Positions 1 to 7,151 of a stretch of DNA of 22,317 bases are shown piece by piece. The stretch's first letter is position 1, and the number at the start of each line of letters is the position of its first letter. Under the pieces are notes generated by a model. The model was given only the letters and a program-made list of their open reading frames with translations. It did no database searches and was not told the origin of the DNA. Position numbers and translations under genes: made by a program. The stretch is from a virus, in IMG/VR virus record IMGVR_UViG_3300017613_002427, positions 1 through 22,317 of that record, one strand, 5' to 3'.

Positions 1-31
1 GGAGCTAACTTAAAAAAAGGAGAAAGTGACA

Positions 32-1828
32 ATGGCTAGAAAAAAGAAACCATCCCAGCCGGGCGGGTACGAGCCTCCATCAGCGGCAAAGCTCGAACGG
101 GCTAAAAAGACGTTAAACGAACGGCTTAAAGCAAGCAAGAAGATAGTAAACGCTAAGAAAGAGAAGTGGAACACGTGGGAGAAGATGTATAAGAACCAGC
201 AGCTCACAACTCGTATTATTGGCGAATCCAACCTCATTCTCCCAAAAGCGGACTATATCGCAGAGGTGATCTCCTCAAAAGTCATCAACTCCATCTTCTC
301 GGTCGCTACGTGGCTAACAATGAAGCATTCAAGCATTCCGCCTCAAGTGTTGGCCGATCAGCAGAAGTTTTTCATGTGGGTGATGGACAGGAAGGTGAAT
401 TTCTACCTCACAGCTCTCGAACTGTTTAAAGCCTCTCCTATCAAAGGTACCTCGATATGTAAGGTCTATATGCGGAACTTCTGGCCACATATTGAGTTTA
501 TCGATCTCGAAAACTTTCTCCCTGATCCGATGGCAAGAAAGCCCGGCGATATCCAGTCAATGCGATATTGTATGCATCAGTTTAACCGGGACCTCCAGCA
601 GATCAAAAAGTTTGTCTCTCCACTCGGGCACCCTATCTACGTCAACATCGAAAAGCTCGAAGAACAAAAAGAGGGCAAGAAAAAGGACGAGATCAAGATG
701 CCGGGAGTAGAAGTATCCGTTACTGACGAGATCTCCCCTATCTTCGATATGGTTGAATATCACGGGGATTTTGAGTATGCCCCTAACCTGTATGGTGAGT
801 ATATCCTGACTGGCACGCTTAAAGACAAACAAGACGACAAGATAGATGAAGTCATCCGCTGTGAGCCTTCCAGCTTCAAAGTCCGGGACGAGTATGCCGA
901 CGAGGACGTATACCTCAAACCGTTCGTTGCAAACATCTATTCTGTCAACCCCGGGGAGTTCTACGGCAAGTCAGCTATCGCATCGGTCGAGTCCCTCATA
1001 AACGAGCAGACAGACCTCCACAACATCTATATGGACAACCACAAACGGCTCGTAAACGGAATAACCAAAGTCCTTAACCGTGCCGACCTTACTCGTGATG
1101 ATCTTCCCCAGACTCCCGGTGCTATGTGGTTTATGGATAACTTTGAGGATGTAGACGTTGAAGTTGTTCCGGAAGTCAACCTCATCGCCTATAAGCAGAT
1201 CCACGAGCTCCTCGATCGTGAAATCGAGAAAGCATCGTCAGTCACCTCATACAACCTTGGAGTTGGCCGTACCAAACGTGAAACCTTCGGAGAAGTCCGG
1301 TCGATGCTCTCAGAAGCCTCTGACCGTTTTCAGCTATTTATCCAGATGGCCGATCGTGTCACGCTGCGTCCAGCCTCTCAGCTCATCTATGCTCTTCTTC
1401 GGGAAACGTTTGAAGTCTACCAAGGCCGTGACTTCCTCGTTGATGGGGAGACGCTCACGATCGATAAAAACAATCTCTTAGCTGACATGGATATCCAGTT
1501 TGCAGCTACTACGGTCGAGAGCGAGCACAGTAAATACTCCAAACAGCAGACCTTCCCGCAAATGCTTCAGATCTTCCAGCAGATCGCAGGAGGACGCCTG
1601 AATGCCGACGAGATAGTGAAGACAGTAGGCGATCTCTTCAACTTCAACAATCCAGAACGCTTCCTGTATCCATCGGAGTCTATACCGATCGCAGCGCTCC
1701 CAGAACAGCTACAACCGATCGCTCAGCAGATATTGGCTCAGCTACAGCAAGAGCAGTCAGGGAGCAAGTCAGCACTTCCACAACCAAGCGAAAGCGTCCC
1801 ACAAGCTCTCGGAGGAGGGATGGGATGA
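32..1828 (+). CDS. Portal protein (head-tail connector), podovirus-like
   Basis: Forms the dodecameric DNA-entry vertex of the procapsid. The 598-aa length, the position directly before scaffold and capsid genes, and internal patterns support this: a basic, Lys-rich N-terminus with a predicted helix, an NFLPDP segment near residues 161-166 resembling the D-x-x-DP region of P22-like portals, a long helical part around residues 318-440 beginning ESLINEQTDLHN (stem/crown type), and a Gln-rich C-terminal tail (about 550-590). I chose ATG at 32 rather than GTG at 26 because AAAGGAG at 16-22 is 9 nt from the ATG but only 3 nt from the GTG. The stop overlaps the next small ORF by ATGA. The terminase gene expected upstream is outside the window. 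The assignment rests on pattern and gene order, not on an alignment. Confidence 0.85.
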   Translation: MARKKKPSQPGGYEPPSAAKLERAKKTLNERLKASKKIVNAKKEKWNTWEKMYKNQQLTTRIIGESNLILPKADYIAEVISSKVINSIFSVATWLTMKHSSIPPQVLADQQKFFMWVMDRKVNFYLTALELFKASPIKGTSICKVYMRNFWPHIEFIDLENFLPDPMARKPGDIQSMRYCMHQFNRDLQQIKKFVSPLGHPIYVNIEKLEEQKEGKKKDEIKMPGVEVSVTDEISPIFDMVEYHGDFEYAPNLYGEYILTGTLKDKQDDKIDEVIRCEPSSFKVRDEYADEDVYLKPFVANIYSVNPGEFYGKSAIASVESLINEQTDLHNIYMDNHKRLVNGITKVLNRADLTRDDLPQTPGAMWFMDNFEDVDVEVVPEVNLIAYKQIHELLDREIEKASSVTSYNLGVGRTKRETFGEVRSMLSEASDRFQLFIQMADRVTLRPASQLIYALLRETFEVYQGRDFLVDGETLTIDKNNLLADMDIQFAATTVESEHSKYSKQQTFPQMLQIFQQIAGGRLNADEIVKTVGDLFNFNNPERFLYPSESIPIAALPEQLQPIAQQILAQLQQEQSGSKSALPQPSESVPQALGGGMG

Positions 1829-1983
1829 GAGAAAGAGAGTTAACAGATGAAGAAAGGAAGAAGGTAACAGAAGCGATAAAAAAGATGGAAGAAGAGGCTT
1901 CAGCTAATATTAAGCATCCATGGGAAGGAGGGTTATGGCAGACAAGTCCAAAAGTGAGAAGCAAGACAGAAAGGCCAAGATAG
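1825..1983 (+). CDS. Small charged 52-aa protein overlapping both neighbours
   Basis: An ATG at 1825 overlaps the portal stop codon (ATGA) and is preceded by a strong GGAGGAGGG tract at 1811-1819, a textbook arrangement for translational coupling. The product starts MRERELTDEERKK and is highly charged, with one predicted helix over residues 5-28 and a Pro/Trp-containing tail (HPWEGGLW). Its last 49 nt overlap the following 110-aa gene in another frame, and that gene's SD (AAGGAGGG, 1925-1932) lies inside this ORF. I recognise no family. The SD and coupling favour a real gene; the heavy overlap is the main reason for caution. Confidence 0.55.
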   Translation: MRERELTDEERKKVTEAIKKMEEEASANIKHPWEGGLWQTSPKVRSKTERPR

Positions 1984-2267
1984 GGTTTGACTTACAGGAG
2001 TTCATCCGGACTGAGGCTGGTATTTACCTCACACAATCCCTAAGTCAGAAAGTAGCTGTTACCCTTTCTGAGATGGGTTTTGGCAAGATCCAGAAAGGAG
2101 ATCGTAAAGGAGAGTTCCTTTGCCAGACACTCCCGGATTTCGAGAGAGCTCGTGGGTTTGCGCTTGGTGTCCAGTGGGTAATAGACCTGTTTGAGGCCCG
2201 GATTGGAGAGGCTAAAAGGATAGAGAAAGACAGGAGAGCCAAAGAGAAAGAACAGTCAAAAACTTGA
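1935..2267 (+). CDS. Hypothetical 110-aa protein
   Basis: Starts MADKSKSEKQ at ATG 1935, with AAGGAGGG at 1925-1932 just upstream. An alternative in-frame ATG at 1920 has no SD. The protein has a Lys-rich N-terminus, a central part containing GFDLQEFIRTEAGIYL and FALGVQWVIDLFEARI (predicted amphipathic helices), and a very charged C-terminal helix ending in KEKEQSKT. It is small, soluble and has no signal peptide. Its place between portal and scaffold suggests a head-assembly accessory role, but I do not recognise the family. Its last codons overlap the -35 element of the promoter described at 2264. Confidence 0.75.
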   Translation: MADKSKSEKQDRKAKIGFDLQEFIRTEAGIYLTQSLSQKVAVTLSEMGFGKIQKGDRKGEFLCQTLPDFERARGFALGVQWVIDLFEARIGEAKRIEKDRRAKEKEQSKT

Positions 2268-2291
2268 CAAGCGGGAAAATAATGCTAGAAT
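2264..2291 (+). promoter_or_regulatory. Sigma70-type promoter with extended -10
   Basis: A perfect TTGACA (2264-2269) is followed after 16 nt by TAGAAT (2286-2291), with TG at 2283-2284 giving an extended -10 (TGCTAGAAT). It overlaps the stop of the 110-aa gene and the start of the 51-aa ORF. A start site near 2298 would lie inside that ORF. This is the best promoter match I found in the window. Confidence 0.55.
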
Positions 2292-2437
2292 GGCTAGTAA
2301 AGATACTTAAGTCGCTTATAGATGGGAAGTTTACAGGGAAGATCCAGATCCGCTTTAAGAACGGCGGGATCAGCTCTATCACTAAGCCAAAGAAGGAAGA
2401 TAATGGAATAAGACTAGATAAAGCTATATCTGAATAA
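2282..2437 (+). CDS. Small 51-aa protein, GKI-x-I-x-F-x-x-GGI pattern
   Basis: ATG 2282 to TAA 2437 encodes MLEWLVKILKSLIDGKFTGK followed by a strand pair (IQIRFKNGGISSITKPKK) and a charged tail. An N-terminal amphipathic helix followed by a Gly-flanked beta hairpin with GGI resembles the small phage/bacterial proteins grouped under DUF2292; this is a resemblance from memory, not a search result. The upstream SD is weak (GCGGGAA, 2271-2277), so translation may depend on coupling to the gene ending at 2267. The ORF begins within the predicted promoter at 2264-2291, so a transcript from that promoter would lack the start codon. Confidence 0.6.
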   Translation: MLEWLVKILKSLIDGKFTGKIQIRFKNGGISSITKPKKEDNGIRLDKAISE

Positions 2438-2439
2438 CA

Positions 2440-2465
2440 TAAGGTCCACCTTAGCATTGCCTAAG
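2440..2465 (+). promoter_or_regulatory. Alternative small hairpins upstream of terminator
   Basis: TAAGG (2440-2444) can pair with CCTTA (2449-2453) around TCCA. The same segment, as CTTAG (2450-2454), can instead pair with CTAAG (2461-2465) around a 6-nt loop. The two helices exclude each other. They sit immediately before the terminator at 2468 and after the stop at 2437. The stems are only 5 bp, so chance is possible. Confidence 0.3.
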
Positions 2466-2467
2466 CC

Positions 2468-2517
2468 ACGCCTGATCGTGAGGAGTCTCGTACCCCTTGC
2501 TTTCAGGCGTTTTTTTT
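2468..2517 (+). terminator. Rho-independent terminator before scaffold gene
   Basis: ACGCCTGA (2468-2475) pairs perfectly with TCAGGCGT (2503-2510), and the strand continues into an uninterrupted T run ending at 2517. The loop is long (27 nt). It separates the portal block from the scaffold-capsid block, only 14 nt before the scaffold SD, and would end a transcript of about 220 nt from the promoter at 2264. Confidence 0.75.
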
Positions 2518-2543
2518 ATTCACCAGTATAAAAGGAGCCAACC

Positions 2544-3497
2544 ATGGATCCAAATGCAGCAACCCCAGACGTTAACACAGGTCCAGCCCCGTCAGCTGAA
2601 CCGGGCGTACCGGCAGCCTCGCCCGCTGCTATCGACGTTACTCCAGCCCCGTCAGCTGGAACAGATGTACCACCTCCAGAAACACCTCACGAAGAGAAGG
2701 TTCCCTATGAACGTCTAAAGGAGTCACTTGACAAGAACAAAGAGTTGCAGGCTCAGCTAGATGCCGCTCTTGGTGCCGCAGCAGGAGCACCAGAACCATC
2801 AGCTACTCCTGAGACACCGCCAGCTCAAGCTCCTCTCGACTGGGCTTCTCTTGGCTTTACTCCTCCAGCTGCACAGGAGGCAGTCCCCCAACAGATACAG
2901 CAAGGACCAATCTCAACACCTGAAGAAGTTGAACAACGGATACGGGACGATATGTATAACAAGCCTTATGCTACGTTTGCCCCGATAATAATCGAGCTGG
3001 CAAAGCAGGTTGTTAGCGAGCAGAAGAAAGCAGAGGCTCAAGTTCGTGGTATGCCGGGCTTTCAGCAAGTTGAGTCCAGTTACTACAACATACCCGATAA
3101 CGTTGTTCAGCAAGCTCAGAACAATCCAGAGGTTATCCGGTATCTCATTGCCAGAAATGCTAACCCATCAGCAGCACAGCCAACACCTCCTCCAAACCTT
3201 CAAGTCCCTCCAGCAGCTCTCCCAACGGCACCCATCTCAGATCCAAACAATCCACCGAAGACAATGGACGAGCTGAAGCAACAGTACATTGCCGAAGGTG
3301 AACGTTTGGCTCTTGAAAAGTTGAGAAAGCAGCAGGGACTTACAGCTGAAGGAGCGGGAAGCATTCCGTCAGCAGGAGGTGACAAACCTGAGCTTGATGC
3401 GGATGGCAAAGCGTTTATGCGTAAACTGGGGTTAGGTGAGGATAAATACGACAACGTAGCTAAGCGGCTGCAATTTTCTGGAGGTAATGACCGATGA
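2544..3497 (+). CDS. Capsid scaffolding protein
   Basis: A 317-aa soluble protein directly before the capsid gene, in the classic portal-scaffold-capsid order. It opens with about 45 residues rich in Ala, Pro, Thr and Ser, then a short predicted coiled coil (ERLKESLDKNKELQAQLDAAL). Low-complexity Ala/Pro/Gln linkers follow, with helical stretches (STPEEVEQRIRDDMYN and IELAKQVVSEQKKAEAQ). The C-terminus has the pattern DADGKAFMRKLGLGEDKY, common at the ends of phage scaffold-like proteins, and then a basic tail that could bind capsid subunits. The start is ATG 2544 with AAAGGAG at 2531-2537, 6 nt away. No Ser-His-Asp protease core is visible, so a fused prohead protease is unlikely. It ends in an ATGA overlap with the next gene. 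Confidence 0.75.
   Translation: MDPNAATPDVNTGPAPSAEPGVPAASPAAIDVTPAPSAGTDVPPPETPHEEKVPYERLKESLDKNKELQAQLDAALGAAAGAPEPSATPETPPAQAPLDWASLGFTPPAAQEAVPQQIQQGPISTPEEVEQRIRDDMYNKPYATFAPIIIELAKQVVSEQKKAEAQVRGMPGFQQVESSYYNIPDNVVQQAQNNPEVIRYLIARNANPSAAQPTPPPNLQVPPAALPTAPISDPNNPPKTMDELKQQYIAEGERLALEKLRKQQGLTAEGAGSIPSAGGDKPELDADGKAFMRKLGLGEDKYDNVAKRLQFSGGNDR
2582..2658 (+). repeat. 17-bp direct repeat in scaffold linker
   Basis: TCCAGCCCCGTCAGCTG occurs at 2582-2598 and again at 2642-2658, exactly 60 bp apart and in frame. It encodes two PAPSA segments (GPAPSAEPGVP and TPAPSAGTDVP) of the Pro/Ala-rich N-terminus. This looks like an in-frame duplication in a disordered linker. Confidence 0.8.
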
Positions 3498-4051
3498 CAA
3501 CAAAACCAACTAGATCTGAAAAAGGACAGTTCGTTAAGCCTATAGTCAAGGATGGCGATAACCCGCCTCCTGAGCCTGAAGATTTTTTCCGGTATGAGGG
3601 TAAAGATAAGGACATGTACTATCACTGGGCAGAAAACGATCCTCGTCGGATCCAAGCGCTCAAGAGAAAAGGGTATGAAGTCGATCCAGCAGCCAGTAGC
3701 GCCCAAGCTGCCAAAAAGGTTGAGGCTCAACGAGAGTACCTTAAGAAAACAATGCACGACCCAAGCACACCCAAGGAAAATCAACAGATGGCTAGAGAAC
3801 TCCTTAACCGTATGGAGAACTCTCCTGCCGATACTGTCGTCAATATTCCCGGTCATGTGATGATGAGAACGTCGATGGAGAACCGTAGAAAGATTATGGA
3901 AGGCCGTGATGCGAAATCTCGTCAGATGGAAGATAAGATCGAGTCAGATGTCCGTGATCTTAACAAGGCACTGCAACGGAGCGGGAAAGGCGGTATCAAA
4001 GCGTTTAGGGATATGTTCGATAGCATCAAAGACAGAGGAGATAGAAGATGA
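3494..4051 (+). CDS. Hypothetical 185-aa head-operon protein
   Basis: Lies between scaffold and major capsid protein, joined to both by ATGA overlaps, with GGAGG at 3480-3484 9 nt before the ATG. The segment MYYHWAENDPRRIQALKRKG followed by YEV (about residues 41-63) is a Trp-Asn/Asp-x-x-R-I-x-x-L-x-x-x-GYE pattern that I associate with small phage structural proteins of unknown function. Residues 70-110 are helical and charged (EYLKKTMHDP, MARELLNRME). The C-terminal third (ENRRKIMEGRDAKSRQMEDK onward) is very basic and helical, which would suit contact with DNA or scaffold. No catalytic motif is evident. Stoichiometric co-translation with scaffold and capsid is likely from the overlaps. Confidence 0.75.
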   Translation: MTTKPTRSEKGQFVKPIVKDGDNPPPEPEDFFRYEGKDKDMYYHWAENDPRRIQALKRKGYEVDPAASSAQAAKKVEAQREYLKKTMHDPSTPKENQQMARELLNRMENSPADTVVNIPGHVMMRTSMENRRKIMEGRDAKSRQMEDKIESDVRDLNKALQRSGKGGIKAFRDMFDSIKDRGDRR

Positions 4052-4980
4052 CAATTATTCGTGCCAACAACGAAAACCTGATGAAAGCCGGTCTGGATGA
4101 AGTCTTATTCTCCCCGTGGGAATTTGCTCAGCCAGATAGCGTGATCTCACAGGTTTTCAACATGGAGACTCATGATAGCGAGTTCAAGAAGTACATGACT
4201 ATCAAAGGGTACCCCATGTTGACCCAAAAGAACGAAGGTGCTGCTTACACTAACGTTGATGCTGGTGAAGCATGGTGGACCGAGCTGAAGCACATTGCTT
4301 ACGGGATGTATAGTACCATTACTCATGAGGCTCAGGCCGATGAGCGGTATGGCGTAATCCGCCAGTTCCCGAACTCAATGAGAGAGTCAGCTGAAGCTAC
4401 TATCAACTATCACGCATCCCGTATCTTCACAAACGGGTTTGCAGCAGTTCCTACTTATCAAACCTCAAACCGTGCGGCAGCTGAATACCTGTTTGATACG
4501 ACTCACGATCTCAAAGGTGGTGGGACACAGGCAAACAGGCCATCAACTGACGTCGATCTTACAGCCACCTCAATCTGGGCGGCAGTAAACGCTTTCTACG
4601 AAGTAACCAACGAGTCCGGGCTGCCGTGGGTTAAGTCTCCTAAAACGTTGCTTATCCCTCATCAGCTGCAACAGAAAGCGATTGAGCTCTTACAGTCTGA
4701 GAAGTACCCTGAAGATGCGAACAATGCCATCAACGCACTTCGGAAGGCAACCGAAATCAACATGGTCGTATGGCCATACTGGTTAGGTAGTGTCGATCCG
4801 GATGCTTGGTTCCTTTTGGCAAAACCCTCGGATCATCAGGTGAAGTTTGTCTGGAGAGAAAAACCCCGGACAAAGATGACGACAGAAGATCTGACCGATA
4901 ACCTTCTCTACTACATCTATATGAGATACTCAACTGGATGGGCAGACTACAAGGGGACTTACGGAACTTCTGGCGCCTAA
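4048..4980 (+). CDS. Major capsid protein, HK97-fold type
   Basis: A 310-aa protein in the canonical position after the scaffold. Features common to phage coat proteins are visible. There is an N-terminal helix-turn region, then a Gly- and Trp-rich segment (NEGAAYTNVDAGEAWW) and TTHDLKGGGTQANRP in the middle. The C-terminal P- and A-domain-like part contains KTLLIPHQLQQKAIELLQSE, WFLLAKPSDHQVKFVWREKP and the end segment RYSTGWADYKGTYGTSG. Residues 130-300 alternate helix and strand as in HK97-fold proteins. No N-terminal propeptide cleavage site can be recognised, consistent with a separate scaffold. The start is ATG 4048 (ATGA overlap) with GAGGAG at 4035-4040. The HK97 fold is inferred from position and pattern. 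Confidence 0.85.
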   Translation: MTIIRANNENLMKAGLDEVLFSPWEFAQPDSVISQVFNMETHDSEFKKYMTIKGYPMLTQKNEGAAYTNVDAGEAWWTELKHIAYGMYSTITHEAQADERYGVIRQFPNSMRESAEATINYHASRIFTNGFAAVPTYQTSNRAAAEYLFDTTHDLKGGGTQANRPSTDVDLTATSIWAAVNAFYEVTNESGLPWVKSPKTLLIPHQLQQKAIELLQSEKYPEDANNAINALRKATEINMVVWPYWLGSVDPDAWFLLAKPSDHQVKFVWREKPRTKMTTEDLTDNLLYYIYMRYSTGWADYKGTYGTSGA

Positions 4981-5106
4981 CAGAAGCGGCCTCAGGCCTA
5001 AACTTAAAGTAAAACTTTAACTATTTAACCTAGTACCCTCGGTCTGGCAGGTGGCCTAAGAATAATAACCCTGTCAAATTCAGGATACGTTTAATGAGGT
5101 ACTAAA
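4981..5106 (+). promoter_or_regulatory. Intergenic region after capsid gene, with inverted repeats
   Basis: This 126-nt gap contains GGCC-TCA-GGCC (4988-4998) and a perfect 7-bp inverted repeat TTAAAGT-AAA-ACTTTAA (5004-5020). Neither is followed by a T run, so they are not canonical terminators; they may stabilise the 3' end of the capsid mRNA. A short CCTG...CAGG pairing lies near 5070-5083. GAGGT at 5096-5100 is the SD of the next gene. I see no convincing promoter here. Confidence 0.4.
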
Positions 5107-5649
5107 ATGGCTAATGTAGACCACCCTCACGGGTTAAGAGCAATCATGTCGAGGTTTCACGATACTCCTCGCATGACCGAATACAAGGCTAACGTAACTA
5201 CCGCTATCTTTAGGGGTGACATTGTTACCTTAAGGGCTGACGGCAGAGTGGATGCCTTGAAAACAGCAACCGGGGCAGCTAATATCCTTGGTGTTGCTGC
5301 CAACTATGTCGCTGCCGGCACTACACCGCCAGCTAAGATTTTTGTCTTTGATGACCCTGATACTGTGTTTGAAGTTCAGGGTGACTCAACCACCGATGTA
5401 GCAGAAGCTACTATTGTTGCAGAAGTTGGGGAAGAGGCAAGTATCGTTGTTGGGTCTGGGATCACTGCCAGTGGTCAGTCTGCTCATGAGTTGGACTCAA
5501 GCTCACTTACAGGAACTGTAACCACAACGGTTAAGGCACTTCAGGTTGTCGGGCATTATGGGATAGTTGGAAATGATCTTAGTCTCGCTCATGTTCGCTA
5601 TCTAGTAATTCTCAACCAGCACATCTTTACGAAGGGAATAGGAATCTAA
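5107..5649 (+). CDS. Capsid decoration / head-stabilising type protein
   Basis: A 180-aa protein immediately downstream of the capsid gene. It begins MANVDHPHGLRAIMSRFHDT and is beta- and Gly/Ala/Val-rich. It contains AIFRGDIVTLRADGRV, NILGVAANYVAAG and VFDDPDTVFEVQGDS, the pattern of the small beta-barrel proteins that follow the coat gene in many phages and coat the head as trimers. It has no membrane segment or catalytic motif. The C-terminal part (SSLTGTVTTTVKALQVVGHY) looks like further strands. SD GAGGT is at 5096-5100. The stop overlaps the next ATG by one base (TAATG), so the GT-MTase gene is translationally coupled to this virion protein. The exact structural role is inferred. Confidence 0.65.
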   Translation: MANVDHPHGLRAIMSRFHDTPRMTEYKANVTTAIFRGDIVTLRADGRVDALKTATGAANILGVAANYVAAGTTPPAKIFVFDDPDTVFEVQGDSTTDVAEATIVAEVGEEASIVVGSGITASGQSAHELDSSSLTGTVTTTVKALQVVGHYGIVGNDLSLAHVRYLVILNQHIFTKGIGI

Positions 5650-6947
5650 TGTATGATAAGGACTGGAAGAAAGCTAAGCTCTGTATCGGACTCTGTAACA
5701 ATCAGGATAAGATCAACTCATCGTTCTTCTGGAACTTTATCGAGTTAGCTAAACCTTCAAACTATATTGTCGTCAGGGGGGACTCGTCGGTTAAGAGCTC
5801 CTCCCTGAATACAATAGCTAGGATAGCGTGGGATAAGGGATCGGAGAAGATCCTGTTTCTCGATATCGACCAAGAGTTTCAGTTTGATACTATCCCAAAA
5901 CTACTCAGCAGGAAAGTACCGATAATCTCTGGGGTCTATCACACAAAGAAATATCCTTACTCTCCGGTTATGGGATGGAAGAAGAAAGGGAAGTATGTCA
6001 ATAGTGCTGGGCAGAACTGGAAGTTCAGCTATGCTCCTCTCCCAGATAACGATGACCAGCTAATTGAGGTAGACTGGGCTGGGATAGGCTGTCTTCTGGT
6101 TGACATGAAAGTGTTTGACAAGATTCGGTTCCCTGCCTTTCGTGATACCTACAACTCCGAAACAGGGGAGCGGAAGAAAGGACACGATATCATATTCTGC
6201 GATAGTGTTAAGAAGGCAGGTTTTAAGATCTACGCCGACAATACGGTACAATGTACGCATCGTGGGACAATGGGCGTTAACGACTTGTTTGTAGATACTT
6301 ACTATGCTTCTGGTATGCATCGTAAGGAGATGGAAGTAGCTAAAGCAGGAGCACAAAATAAGTTGTATTGGAACGAGCGACATTTTGCTGACAGGGTACA
6401 GGGGCTTCAACGTAAGTATACTGGGGAGTTTAACACGATCGGTAAGTATGTCAAAAATAACTCCTCCGTTGCTGACATGGGATGTGGTCCCGGGTTCTTC
6501 ATGGAATGGCTGAGAGATAACAAGAGGTGTAAGTGTTATGGTTATGACTTCTCGGCTTTTGCAATCTCTGAGGTAAAAGACAAGGGGCTTGATGGTGAGG
6601 TAGCTGATTTCAGAACGTTTAAGCCAAACGGGGAGATGTTTGATTATGTTGTTTCAACTCATGCACTAGAACACATGGTTGATGATGAGGGATACCTTCG
6701 GACGTGTGCTTCTATGCTCAAGTCTAAGGATGGCAAGGTTATCGTTTCAGTACCAAGTAAAGATAATGCTTATACAGCAGCTGTCGAGCATCAACGGACA
6801 TATACCAAAGCATCGCTTACAGCCGTCATGAAAAGAGTCTTCAAAAAGGTTTCTGTGCAGATGTCACACAAAAGTACAGACAAAGAAGCACAGAAGGTTA
6901 CAGCAAAGACGTTTGTTGCTATAGGAAGCCAGCCTCATGGGAACTGA
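5649..6947 (+). CDS. Glycosyltransferase (GT-A) - SAM methyltransferase fusion
   Basis: A 432-aa two-domain enzyme. Residues 10-205 look like a GT-A fold (GT2-like): a run NTIARIAWDKGSEKILFLDI ending in the DID motif (72-74, metal/nucleotide-sugar binding), VPIISGVY (90-97), an acceptor-side segment VDWAGIGCLLVDM (141-153), GHDIIFCDSVKKAGF and a late His (THRG, 203-206). Residues 255-428 are a class I Rossmann methyltransferase: motif I VADMGCGPG (274-282), YGYDFS (297-302), FDYVVSTHALEHM (331-343) and a VIVSVPS strand (364-370). It probably adds a sugar and methylates the glycan or its acceptor. SD AGGA is at 5640-5643 and the start overlaps the previous stop. It is unusual to find it inside a head operon; a virion protein may be the acceptor, but that is inference. 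Confidence 0.75.
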   Translation: MYDKDWKKAKLCIGLCNNQDKINSSFFWNFIELAKPSNYIVVRGDSSVKSSSLNTIARIAWDKGSEKILFLDIDQEFQFDTIPKLLSRKVPIISGVYHTKKYPYSPVMGWKKKGKYVNSAGQNWKFSYAPLPDNDDQLIEVDWAGIGCLLVDMKVFDKIRFPAFRDTYNSETGERKKGHDIIFCDSVKKAGFKIYADNTVQCTHRGTMGVNDLFVDTYYASGMHRKEMEVAKAGAQNKLYWNERHFADRVQGLQRKYTGEFNTIGKYVKNNSSVADMGCGPGFFMEWLRDNKRCKCYGYDFSAFAISEVKDKGLDGEVADFRTFKPNGEMFDYVVSTHALEHMVDDEGYLRTCASMLKSKDGKVIVSVPSKDNAYTAAVEHQRTYTKASLTAVMKRVFKKVSVQMSHKSTDKEAQKVTAKTFVAIGSQPHGN

Positions 6948-7149
6948 TTACGAGAAGCCAAAACTGGATGCAGAGTCTATGCCGATCCCCTATCCGGAAG
7001 GCAAGCGTACCCGTACCTGTAAACGGTGTGGTCAGCAGTGGTGGATAGAGGAGATGGTGCAGGTAGAAGAGGAGAGGTATTACTGTCATCTCTGTTATGA
7101 CGTTCCATACGGAGAAGACCAGCACAGAAGAGGCGATCACGCCGAATAA
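6937..7149 (+). CDS. Small zinc-ribbon protein
   Basis: A 70-aa protein with two knuckles, CKRC at residues 24-27 and CHLC at about 50-53, spaced as in zinc ribbons, with aromatic residues between (QQWWIEEM). The N-terminus is a flexible KPKLDAESMPIPYPEGKR stretch and the C-terminus is acidic and His-rich. It overlaps the end of the GT-MTase gene by 11 nt; AGGA at 6923-6926 is a weak SD. Such ribbons bind nucleic acid or protein; nothing in the sequence says which. Coupling to the enzyme gene suggests a joint role or simply compact packing. Confidence 0.65.
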   Translation: MGTDYEKPKLDAESMPIPYPEGKRTRTCKRCGQQWWIEEMVQVEEERYYCHLCYDVPYGEDQHRRGDHAE

Positions 7150-7151
7150 CA

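Noticed and set aside
2440-2517. Possible tRNA-like fold upstream of the scaffold gene
   Set aside because: No acceptor stem, T-arm GTTC-A consensus or anticodon arm can be placed; the terminator explains the pairing.
2544-3497. Prohead protease fused to scaffold
   Set aside because: No Ser protease motif or protease-like fold pattern is present; the protein is low-complexity and helical.
5094-5105. Three-codon ORF (MRY-stop) just before the 5107 start
   Set aside because: It overlaps the SD of the decoration gene and is expected by chance.
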